Source of the DNA: Ilex aquifolium
Taxonomy: Eukaryota; Streptophyta; Magnoliopsida; Aquifoliales; Aquifoliaceae
Assembly (NCBI GenBank): GCA_951799425.1
Contig: OX637405.1
Location: forward strand, 32,161,635-32,225,634
Length of the DNA stretch: 64,000 nt
Direction: 5' to 3'
The position numbers and the translations under genes were made by a program. The number at the start of each line of letters is the position of its first letter. Position 1 is the stretch's first letter. The notes beneath the pieces are model-generated. The model did no database searches, had not been told where the DNA came from, and saw only the letters and a program-made list of their open reading frames with translations. Positions 23,602 through 35,600 of this stretch are shown in pieces.

Positions 23602-26600
23602 TTAACGCCCAGTTTTTGCACGCTTCATTCCACTAGTGTTGAAAGGTGATACACTACCGCTTGGTCCAGGACTGTCTTCTCTCAAACTTGAATTCAGCAT
23701 AGCTAGTTCACGCAACTGCTGTCTCTTAATATAATCTTGTGACTCATCCTGCACACAGAAAAGTGTACAAAAAAAAAAATGAAGCCATGCCATCAATGAT
23801 ATAAATATGGAGCATGGTGACACTGCCAAAAGATGCATATGTTGGAAGAAAAATGGGACAGTTACTTGACTCATTAGGCCCACAATCTTATGTGCCATGT
23901 GATCACTGAAACACTAACAAACCCTGAATGTGACCCAAAGGCCATATCAAGATAAGGTATTAGAAGCTTAATTAGGAGACATTCTTCTTCAAAAGTACTC
24001 CAGAATTAGTGCTGAAGACATCAAGGGGAGAGGCTAACTCTACTGGAGCTTAAGCATACATGCAGCCGTATTAGCACAAGGTATACTAACGAGACTGCCC
24101 TACTCCTTTAGAGCTCAGTTTTCACTATATGTTCCTTTTGCATAAATTGAAAAATATGGTGCATAGGAAAGGAAGAGGGTCACATGATTACAACATAGGG
24201 AATCACATGGAATCTTCAATCCAAAAGCACAACAAATGACTGGGTTTGAGAGTAATACCACAGGTTTAAGCAATTCTTCAATTATTTCCTGCGCCTGTCT
24301 TAGCCTGATATCAACAATATTTGCAGGTAAATCAGCCTCAATCAAGATGTGCAGTGGCTCATTCAGGTGTTCATAGCCTGGTCTTCCACGTAGCTTCTCT
24401 TCCTTGAGATTGAAAAGGCATAAATATTATTAACCTCTTGTATAACAACAATACCTTAACTGGAACTGGATTGATATTAGGCTCAATTGCCCAGTTGGTT
24501 TTCCTTGAGCCATTATCAAGTAATAGTCATTATATCTTATCAGCAGGAGGAAGAATAAAAAGTTGTATCACCTTGTCTGGGTCCTTTATTGATCCTTTTC
24601 CTCTAATATATACACGGCATCCTGTTGTAGCTTCCACCCGTTTCAGTGAATTGCCTCTGGGACCAAGAAGTCGCCCAACAAAATTGAACTAGCATCCACA
24701 GTAAAGTTAACAGCTCAGTTAACATTTTTGTAAACTAAGGAAGTTTTCAGTTTAATAAAATGGGGCATGAATTGGGACTTAATGATATGAATTGGGACTT
24801 AATGATACAGACTACAAAATTACAAAGATTATGTATGAAGCTTACATTTGGATAAGTATCTGCTGGAATTTCTAAGCGTAAAATCCTCTTCACTGTGTAT
24901 GAGCTAGGACTTGCAGGAGCCCCTTGCCAGTCCATTGTCATTCCAGGGGGTCCACTTAATCTCTGCCAAGCAATGAAAAGTTTTGTTGCTTTCCTTTCAC
25001 TTTCTTAACAGAAATAAAGAAAGAGGACAAGAAAAGCTGAGGGAAACAAAAACAGAATCACCATTTCTAACATACAATAATAATTTTTTTCTAGTAGCAA
25101 AGTAGAATAATAATGTAAAAGGTAGCACAACAAATGCAATATTAAACATTCACAAAACGGACTGATAAAGGAAGGTAGCACAACAAATGCAATATTAAAC
25201 ATTCACAAAACGGACTGATAAAGGACTCCAACACCTCTGGCTTGAAAAGAGTGACGAGTTGATGACCAATGACAAAGTAAAGATACACACAGCCAAGCAA
25301 AGGAAAACAAGTAATTACACAACAACCTTGTTGCACAGGTCACAACTCAACATCTAGTCAATTTTTACAGTTTCTTTTTGATCTATCAGATAGCTACAAT
25401 ATGTAAAGCAACCGGTAGAAGGGAAAAAAGGACAACCAAATCTCTGTTGTGCTTACACAAAATGCCTGAAAAAATCAAGGGTTCTCAATAATTTTAAGTG
25501 TTCTTCAACAAGTTTACTTCCCAAATTTGCTTGCCAATTTTTTCAAACCTAGTGATTGAGCAAACACACATACCTTGAAAAGTGTATCTTTTTCTGTAAC
25601 TTACTATAGCCTCTTAAAGGAACCAGATGAAAGATTACCAATTCATATTTTAAGCTTGTGAAAACTTCAGATGGAGTAGTTTGCTAGTTTAAAGACAAAA
25701 AATTGCTTAAGAACACATCTTAAGGTTATATTTCGAACCCTCATTTTAAAGCTTATAATTTCCATCAAGATATAAAACCATTAATCTATATGGTTACCAC
25801 AATTCACTAAACCCCTAATGATCCACGATCTAGGTACATCGATCCCAAACTGGGTGAATTCGCGATCCAGATCATCAAAATGAACGATCCCAAATTGTAA
25901 TACTAACCCTAAATCAATTCGATTTAGAACATGTAGCATAAATATAAAATACATATTAATTGACTACATGTATATAGATTTAAAATTATATATTATTTTA
26001 GATAATAGAAAATCATGCACAACTATAAGATAAATAGTAATGACTTGGTGTTTATGAATGTTCTGTAATATATAATGTTGTGTAGTAGTGAAAACGATCT
26101 ATCTAAGAGTTCCAAAATGAATTGCGACCCAAAATATCGTACCAACTAAACCTATCCCATCGTACCGCGTACCTAAAAAAATGTCGTACCGTGTACCCGT
26201 ACCTGTACCATATACCAGTACCTGTACCATGTACGAAAGTGACCCACCATACAGGTAACCTACATAGCAACCAATGTTTTAAAACCTGGCCCGGACCAAT
26301 GGGTCAACCCGGGAACCCATTGAACCGGGACTTAAACCAGGCCGGTTCACTAGTTAGATCGGTCAAGTAGTAAAACCACCCAAAACCTATTGAACTGGGC
26401 AGTTTTTAAAAGAACCGCTCAAACCGGATGGTTATGGGAGAATCGGGTGGGTCAAACACCTCTATAAAAACCACACATTTTGGGCATTTTTTGCCCTAAT
26501 CTGAGACCTCATCCTCACTCTCACCACCTCAACTCTCCCTTCTCGCAATTCTCTCTCTCTCCCTCTCTCCCTCTTCTCTTTAGATCTCACACTCACCCAT

Positions 26601-29600
26601 CACCACACCAGAAGCAATTACATGGTACATTCTCCTCCAAATGCACGACTTCATTTTTTCTTCTCTTTCTCTCATCCCCATAGTCCCAGTTGGCATGGTG
26701 AGACGCTACATGTGTTGTAAGTAAGTTGTTTTATGTTTCCGTGAGTACCTTTCTATGATTCTAGATTTGTTTGTATCTGTAAATTTTTTTTTACGTAAAT
26801 TTTGATCGGCTATTCGTTGTGACAATTATAATAATATATATGAGTTTGTTTGTCATGTGGCATTGTGGCTTGAAGGAATTGTGTTGTTTGTTTCAACTAG
26901 GAGGATTTTGATTATTGTATATTAACGATATATAGGTATTGCCTTTCATGAATGTGTTCTTTGGGTCTGTAGATTGGTCACTTTCGGGCACCATTCACAT
27001 ATCCATTTAGTTTAGTGACAATGGATGGGTCTTGTGCTGGGTTTAAAAACTATGATAGCACCAGAAGATATTATTTACCAAAAAGAAAAGAAAAGGAAAC
27101 TAACACTGACTAGAAATTTAATGGCATTTATCCATACTTCACAGGGATTGCTGAGGTCCTAATCGCCAAGACTAAGAAACTAAGCACATTTTATCTCCAG
27201 TTCTTTCATCGCTAAAGAGGCACTTGATTCAATATGCTTCCAAATAATTGAAAATGGATCTAAACCATGTCGTTCTGCAGACTTGTTATACAGTAACCTT
27301 GGAAAGACGCGTTGCACCTTCCATTCATGGAAGACACAGAATAAAGATTTGCAATTGGTAAAACATAACAACACATGAATTCCAATTTACAAAGTTCAAG
27401 CACGTTTGCAATCCCAGTCAAAGAAGCAGTTTAATTTCACAAAAGCCTTGAAGGCTCAACCTTCGACTCAATGTACTGGAGTGTCCTGGAAGAAAAATTT
27501 TAAATACTAATCAAGTACAATTAAAGAAAGGTAGGAGGAGGGGAATCCAGCCCTATGTTTTCTTTCATAACAAAATTCTCGGGAATTTAGTGGACAAGGA
27601 AACTTGATTCTCTCAGATGCACTACATCTAGAAGCAGCAATTCAGATGACAATGTCTCATACAATCAAAAAGAGAACAAATCAACAAATAGTCTCTAACA
27701 AAATATCAAATCAGACATATAATAATTAATTTTAGACAATTGCTGAAATTATACAATATATGTGAAGCACTCTCAAATATATGAGCAATGTACAATATTA
27801 ATGGGACCCCTCAAAATGTCTGAAATTGTGGTCATAAAAAATTTTAAGTCTAAACTATTTAATGGGACCCCCAAAATGAATCCAAAGATATTCTAGAGAA
27901 GCAAAAAAGAGAGTAGAAAGAAGAATTTGTGGCATGTGAGCATTCATTCACAGATATCAGTTTCCGAGTCAATCCAAATGGACAAAAAAAATTCTATATC
28001 TTAATCGTATCAATACATTTACATGTTTCACTGTCTAATCAAGCTAACAGGTCATTTGCCCTCTCCACTCCAACACTGGTTAAAAGTTAGGTGTCTAATC
28101 TAATCAGCTAGCAGGTCATTTGCCATATAAACTACAACACTGGTGTTAAAAGATAAGGTTGGACATATGCATTAATCAAGTGTTATTCCGTCAGCAGTTG
28201 CCCCAGTGTATGTTCACAACTTCCGTCATCCGATAACAACCTCCTTAATCAGTCCAATATAGCACAACCAAGAGCTATCTTCATCAAATTCTCAACAACA
28301 TTCTTGGGGGACTACTTCCAGAATTCAATGATTTCAGATGTTCCACCAAAATATCAAATAAATGGGACCAGTCACTTGTCCATGTATCAACTCTAGATTC
28401 AAGAGAGTTTACACGAGTTCATGAATTAACAAAAGGCAAAACAAAAACATTTCCAGTCTCTGCAATGCAGAGGCAAGAATTGGTTGGAGTAGCAGTTGCT
28501 AAAGCATGTAGAGGCTTATGGACCATTTTGTGACAGGCTTGGACACAATTTCATAATGCTCTAACTAGGACTAAAGAGGTGTGCCACAGGCATCTGCGTC
28601 CATAGCTATGGCTACTACTGGAACCCAGCTTGGTTGCTCAGCAACCATTACTCAAGCCCAAATTGCAGGGCGGGAAATTGGAAATTATCATGCAGTGGGC
28701 AGGAGAATGCAGCAACCAACGAATGGTTAGAATACATTTAATGGCTCTTGTAAACATAATATAATATCTGTTGGGTTCAAAACACAGCCTAACTTTCATT
28801 CATATAACAAGTGTTAAACATACCTCCAACTTGTTCTTAGGTGGCATTGCTTGCAGTGCATGATGTCAAAGTCCAAAATCTAATAAAATTGGGACTTAGA
28901 AATTGCTTTAGTGGTGAAATCCTGGTGCCTCCAGGGATATTTTCTCTTTTCAATTGTAACAGTTCCATTGGTTATTGCTACCAGAGAATGAAACCTACAC
29001 ATGGACACTCCACAAAATTCTAGTGTTGGCTGTAATGTAACAGAATAACTCAGCGATATCCTGTTCACGCTTGGTGGAATCACATTCATCTCAAAATTGG
29101 AATCCCTTTTTCTGGAATTCGTTAGACATAAGCTTTACTTTCAAAATCTGCTTTACATTCAAAATCTAGAAAAGGAACGAGTTATGACAACTGACAAGTG
29201 ACAACATAAACATTGTATCTGACGCTGTTTAAGAAGGATAAGCAGCCTTTACCCAAGAAACGCAAAAAAAATGAATGAAGAACTAATGATCTAAGGAAGT
29301 ATAGTTAGCAACAGCTTCATTCATTATAATCTGGCTTGTCTTTATGTTCATTTGCAACTAGTAATTTACTTTCACCAAAAAGCCTGCTTTAAAGATCATT
29401 TCATATGGAGAAAAAAACCTTGGCCCATTGATACCAGTTCGTTACAGCATAACCTTCAACAACCAGTGTAAGAAGGTACCACTGACCTAATATGCATTAT
29501 ACAGGCATTGGGGGATCAAAAACATCAATCAAACAATTGTAGCTTCTACAAAATATATAGATATAGAAATAATAAAAAGCAAAGTAGGAACATAGAATTC

Positions 29601-32600
29601 AATGGTAAAATTAAGAATCACAAGAACATTTACCTCCTGAGGAAGTCCATTCCAACCACCTAATCCTGTTCCAGCAACATTAGACATAAGGTTTGAAGAT
29701 GCCATCGGACTGGGGCTCCTGTGCCGCAGTCTATCAAGTTCACCAAAACCTTGGTTTGGCATCATTCCAGAAACCCGTAAAATCTCTGGACAAATAAAGC
29801 AGCATTTAACTATGATTAATCAACATCAACAGCCAACAATAAAAAAAATAAATAAATAACAAGGAACAGCGGAAAGATGATATAGCTGGAACTATTTTGC
29901 AGAAAGATGATGAATCAAACATTCTGTATTTGAATATAATCAATATATGTATGAACATCACAAACTTAGCGGCCACTTGGAGCTAGTAAGGAAAATTTGT
30001 TGTATTCCATTGTTTTTGTTCAGACTCACCACAGTATTAGTTGGAGCTTAGATTATGGAGATGTAAGGACACTAGAAGCCTAGAACATTAGTTAAACTCC
30101 AAACTATTCTGTGAATGTTTTGTCATAAAAACTAGAAAGTCAAACTGTTGGGACATTTCTGTCAAGTGGGTCCACCAGCCTCACTCCCAACGAAGGAATT
30201 GACATATATCACAAGTGGGACCTGCTACAATAAATAAAGGCAGGTAATGAGTGTTTTTAGTAGGCTAGCCATGCCTATTCTCTCTGCATTGACGGCTGCC
30301 CAGTCTATGATGGTAAGTGTCTCTCTAATTTTCTCTATATATATGGGTAAAGACCCAAAAAAGAGGGGGCCTCAAGTATGAGCACCTCAGCTCCATACTC
30401 CACACACACACCTATATTGTTTTTTTTTACACCCGCCTGTTCAGTGATGGATCGCAATACTGACTTAGGCATCGGAGGGGCCTCCCCTGGCTCAACGCCG
30501 GGGGTCCTTCTGACCCTTTTGTCATCTTGCAGCTCATGGATTGGATGATATTCGAAGACTAGGGGCGCATCTCAACTCAGTTCAGTGATTGTGCGGATTT
30601 TTACCCCCACAATTTGGCGCCGTCCGTGGGAAACGAAGCAAGCATGTCCCCAAAATCTCCATATCACCCAGTTCGTGAGACCTGTCCAACTCTCGAAATC
30701 GTTGATATATCTCATATTTGCTCGAATTTGTTGAGCTCGGTCTTTTTTACAATCGAGTTATAGCATTCGGTCTGCCTTCCGAGTTCATAAACACAGGAAG
30801 TCACCATGAAAAGCTTCACATGAATCTAATGGGCCATCCTCTACAAAAAAATCTGATTGGCCACAAGTTTTATTCTTGAAGTCCAAGACCCTCTTATTCT
30901 ATTTATGGGGACTTGGTCTTTGTCCCATAGGCTTTGGCAGCAGACAGGTTCAACTTTTCACATGAGTATCAAGTTTATGAATTCATCCTTTAGTGCAAAA
31001 AAAAAAAAACGTTTTTCCATGGGAATAATTTGTCCCTTATGAAAGTCGGAGTGATCAGCTACCCAGAGTAAACCTTCGGCAATACCACCAAACCGACGGT
31101 AAAGGCGAATCGTCCCATACTCTCCCATCGCGATGTATCGGCACTGAGCAAGCATAAGAGCTGATTGTATATCACTCACCGCAATTATTTATTGAGCTCG
31201 GGATGTCTCCATTTTCTATGGATGAGTTTCGGCAAACAAAGATAAGTGCCCTTCTCCCATATTACTAGAACAAGTGAAATGCACTCGGCACTCGGCAGTG
31301 ACCTGGCTCGGTCTATGTTGTCCCATCTCTTGTGCAGTTCAGCCTCCCTTGTCATCTTATGGGCGTGAAACCAATTAGCATATAAGTCTCTTGAAATGCA
31401 AATGTACTGGTTTTAGTCAACAAAGACAAGTCTCTGGACATTGCTCTTTTTGTGAGGGCCACGTGTTAGAGTTAAATTATCAAAGCAAGTTTTGCTAACT
31501 ACACTTGTCCACCTGATGAACTTATACATGCAAACACAAGCAAACAAAAGGCAAAAAATCATGGCATTTGCCTATTATGACTAACAAGAAGCGAGGCTTC
31601 CTTAATATCACTATCTCTGCCTTTTCAGTGTTGCAGGACCGACTTCTAAGTGTAGAACTCGGCTAGTCAGTTTCGCTACCGTCAGTCTGGGCTCGAGATG
31701 GCCAGAAAGTTCCGACAATCAGTCTCACCACTAGAAAGAGTATGGTGCTATCATGAAAGACTGACCTCTCTCAAAGTCCTGCAAATTACAGAATGACCTT
31801 GACACAAGGTTCTTGGGCTCCCATCGAGAAGAGATCATTCAGAGGAGGTGGTCGTTGCACCGTCTCGAAGGTAGATTGGTCGACCAGCGACTCACTCTCG
31901 CTTGAGGAGTTCTTTTGGGCATTCGATCAAACATCATATCATGGTTATTGCTACACTGCGCCCGACATAGCCACAAGTTTATAGATGGATGCCGTCCAAT
32001 CACAATTTGTTCAGCATTATAGAAAGCCATTCGGAGTTCTATTTCTCCTGCCACGAGTTCCTCTCTGCTGGGATTAAAAGTGCAAAATATTCATGAAGCT
32101 CGGAGTGTCTCTCTGCCATGCAGACAACGAGAATTTCGGCAGATTCAAAGAAGCATTCTGCCCTCAAACTATGGACCCGTTCGGGACTAAATGACACGAT
32201 ACTCGTCTATGGCACCACTTCGAATATGCTCGGCATCATTGCAGCATTGGTCGGCGCCATTGAATGATCTTGATGTCGAACAAATGGAGGTCAGTCCCTC
32301 AAATGCCAAGGAAATTTATTTCTTCGGTAACTTAAATGCCAACCAAAATCGATCATTCGATCAGCCTGTCTCTCCTCGGGCTCTTCGATATTGGAAGTCT
32401 CTCAAAATATGACGTCAGCTCGGCATCCCCAGGGAAACAAACATTCTCGGCATCACTCAAATGGTGGTTGGAGCTGTTGAACTTTAATCAGCATCATTGT
32501 CGACGAAACACAATAGCCTTGTGGATGCTCAATCCGCAACATCTAATTGCTCGGCATCACTAAGGCATCTCGGCCGTGAAAGTTCTCTTGTTCTGGCATG

Positions 32601-35600
32601 ACACCGAAGGGTGACCACTTGTCGCCGAATGTCGACTTCATATGAAGTTTCCCCTGAGAACTCGAACATGTCTGTGACATGCAGTCAAAGGCCAAGACAA
32701 CAAAATTCTTCTTTTCGGCATTTATACAACTCTCTGGTACACGGGGGCTTCCTAGGTGATCGGTCTATCAACCAGCAATGGTTTAATACATCACCAAAAA
32801 GTTGGTCAGCATAGCCGAGAGGGAGATCGACCCTTCATTCGTGCTCGGGCCTACGACGCCAAGCATATGCCGGTCCGTCATGGCATGAGAATGGAGCTCG
32901 GGCTCCACCAATATATCACACTCGGAGTTCATCCAATACAGAGATTCCGTCGGCCTCTAATGGTATTGATCCAGACTTTGTTGTTGCGGTTCGCACATGA
33001 TCACACAAGTCACGCGGATCAAATGAACCGAGAGCAAGAACTTGGTAACTCTTTTTGGATGCCTATCCAAAGAAGGAGGCTATAACAAAGGTACAAAGAC
33101 ACTCGGCGTCAGCAAAGAAGGCTACCTGTCACCGTCAAAACCCAGTGGTGGTTTGGGTGGCCAGTCTATCATCGGCGTCTTCCATGGTGCTCAGGCACCC
33201 ACTAATGTGCAGCCAAGGAGCTGCTCGCCTTGTTCAAGTGGACATCAAGCTTCAACTTTTGGTCACTATAAAATGGATACTCACCTAAAGCTCATTTTCG
33301 TACACAAGGATAGAGGTGCAGCTGCTTCAACAAAACCCAGAAGTTCTATATATCACCTAGATGCAATTTCATCCAAGGAAACATGCTCGGCACCGCTGGG
33401 AATCTGCTAGGCATCATTATAACACCAACCAACAATCATGAATAGATTTGAGAGAAGACCGAAAGCTTCGCATTATCTAATGATCTCTGAGCAAGAGCAG
33501 TAGACACCTTCACCACGCTTTGATGCTCGGCCTTGTCGAAACAAAGCTCGGCACTCGGCGCCGAGAAGAGCTAGTCGGGGAAATTTCTCTTAACAGTTTA
33601 TGAGTATGGAACCGAGTTTGGATAGAGCCGTGACGTAACCTCAAACAACCTCCTCACAATGGGGGCATATCTCAAGAACCAGTGGTACTCGGCGTCCACG
33701 ACCGCGTCCACGACGGGGGCAATCGGCATCAAACTCAAGTATTTTAGAAGTCAGTCTCACTCCTCGGACACTACTATCAAGCCCTCGGCTACTAGCCGAG
33801 GAAAGAAATTTCAGCTCCGTTTGGGCACCCACCAACAACTATAGACTTCCTCAAGCAACCTAGGAGGGGCTTCGATCGGCATGGCTAGTTGAATCCAAGC
33901 TTCTTAAGTGGGCAGCCACTCCATGGGAGATGGTTAGTCTATCCTTGTGAATCAATGGTGATTGGTTTACCGTCAAGAGGTGAATAAGCCACCCCACAAA
34001 TTCTGCAAGCTTCATGGCGTGGTCCAAAGGTGGATTGTCACCGTTCTCATCTAGCAAAAGCAGAAATAATAGCCAGCTCTCAGAGGGTTTTTCAATTAAG
34101 CATTCTATCAAACACCGCAAAGGCACCGATCGAAGGCCAAACCCAACGAGAACCGCGCTGCACTATGCAATCACAGAAAATTGTCGGGCCATCAGTAGAG
34201 GTGCTCGATCTGTCACCCAGATGTTCTCTGTCTATCAATAACTCAGAAGTCAGAAGGGCCCATGGCATATACGATCAAGAGATAGGAAGGATCTCCTAAT
34301 TGACGGGTTCGAAATCAGGGAACCAAGCTATCGTGATGGTCTCTTTCACCTTGGCCAGGAATCTTCTAATTTGGCTCCTAGCCGCCACGAGAAAAGGGGC
34401 AAAGGTGGATGATTTTCTAATTCTACTAATCTCCTTCGGACATGGGAATGAAACCATGATATAATTTCAAGCATCAGGAAGGATTTACTTTGCCCCGAGA
34501 GATTGCCCAATTTCCGTATGTATTCTAAAGCTCTGCTGGGGAGCACATCTAGACGAGAATGAGAGCTGAAGTGAGAGCGGCCGAGCTCCTGACCCCTCGC
34601 GGTTTTCTATCGCTGAGCAACCAAGAATTGATGCCGAGTGGTATCAGCATGAGACTGGGGGGCACAAACTCAAGATAAAAGCCCTATATGTCTAGGCACA
34701 ATGTGGGCTCCGGGCCCTAGAAACGGGTAAGCCTTTGCTCGGCCAAAGCACCAAAAGTCCTATTATAGGCAAAAACCTCTCGAGAACGGGTTCAAGAACC
34801 TGAACTTGGGAGTACTCCTTGTGTAAGGAGGTGACATGAGACTCGGGCTCAGACATCGAACACGGATAAGTCTTTGCGTGGCCAAAGCACCCCAAAGCCC
34901 TATGTGATTAGGCATTTGATGGGCTCCGGGCCTAAACATGGGTAAGCCTTTGCTCGGCCAAAGCACCGAAAGTCCTAATGTAGGCATAAAACCTCTCGGG
35001 GACAGGTTCAAGAATTTGGACTCGGGAGTACTTGTTCAAGGAGATAACACGAGCCAGGCGCTCGGTCGTTAGGGGTATGATCCCGAGGGGTGTAAGACTC
35101 CACCCTTGGAGCAGCGCTCTCAAAATAAACACGAGCCAGACGCTCGGTCGTTAGGGGCATGGTCCCGAGGGGTATAAGACTCCACCCTTGGAGCAACGCC
35201 CTCAAACACGGGTAAGCCTTTGCTCGGCCAAAGAACCAAAAGTCCTGTTGCAGGCAAAAACCTTTCGGGGACAAGTTCAAGGATTTGGACTCGGGAGTAC
35301 TCCTTGCTTAGGGAGGTGACATGAGATTTTGGGTGAGACCCTAGACACAGTGCAATACAATTACAAGAAGAAGCTTGACCTAGTGTCAACATTTCATGAC
35401 GGGCATGAAGACCCTCTCTAGAAGAATCTCACTGAATGAACCCTTGAATTGCCAAACTACGGGTTTGATATATTCAAGACTCAGTTCAACAAGGTACGCT
35501 TTTATTTATTTCAATTAAATGATAATTGAACATGATAAGAAAGGGCATGACTCAACGCCTAGTTGATCATCAAACTTGAGACTGTTAAGGCAAGGAACAG

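Noticed and set aside
26150-26240. Cluster of GTACC words
   Set aside because: Short, irregular low-complexity run left of a hAT element; no borders or function can be supported.
32191-33410. Several overlapping plus-strand frames inside the non-coding retrotransposon
   Set aside because: None shows Gag, protease, polymerase or integrase motifs, and they overlap in different frames, so they are chance frames.
34692-35392. Series of similar minus-strand frames ([17 protein letters not shown]-like repeats)
   Set aside because: They are translations of the tandem-repeat block, not a repeat protein gene.
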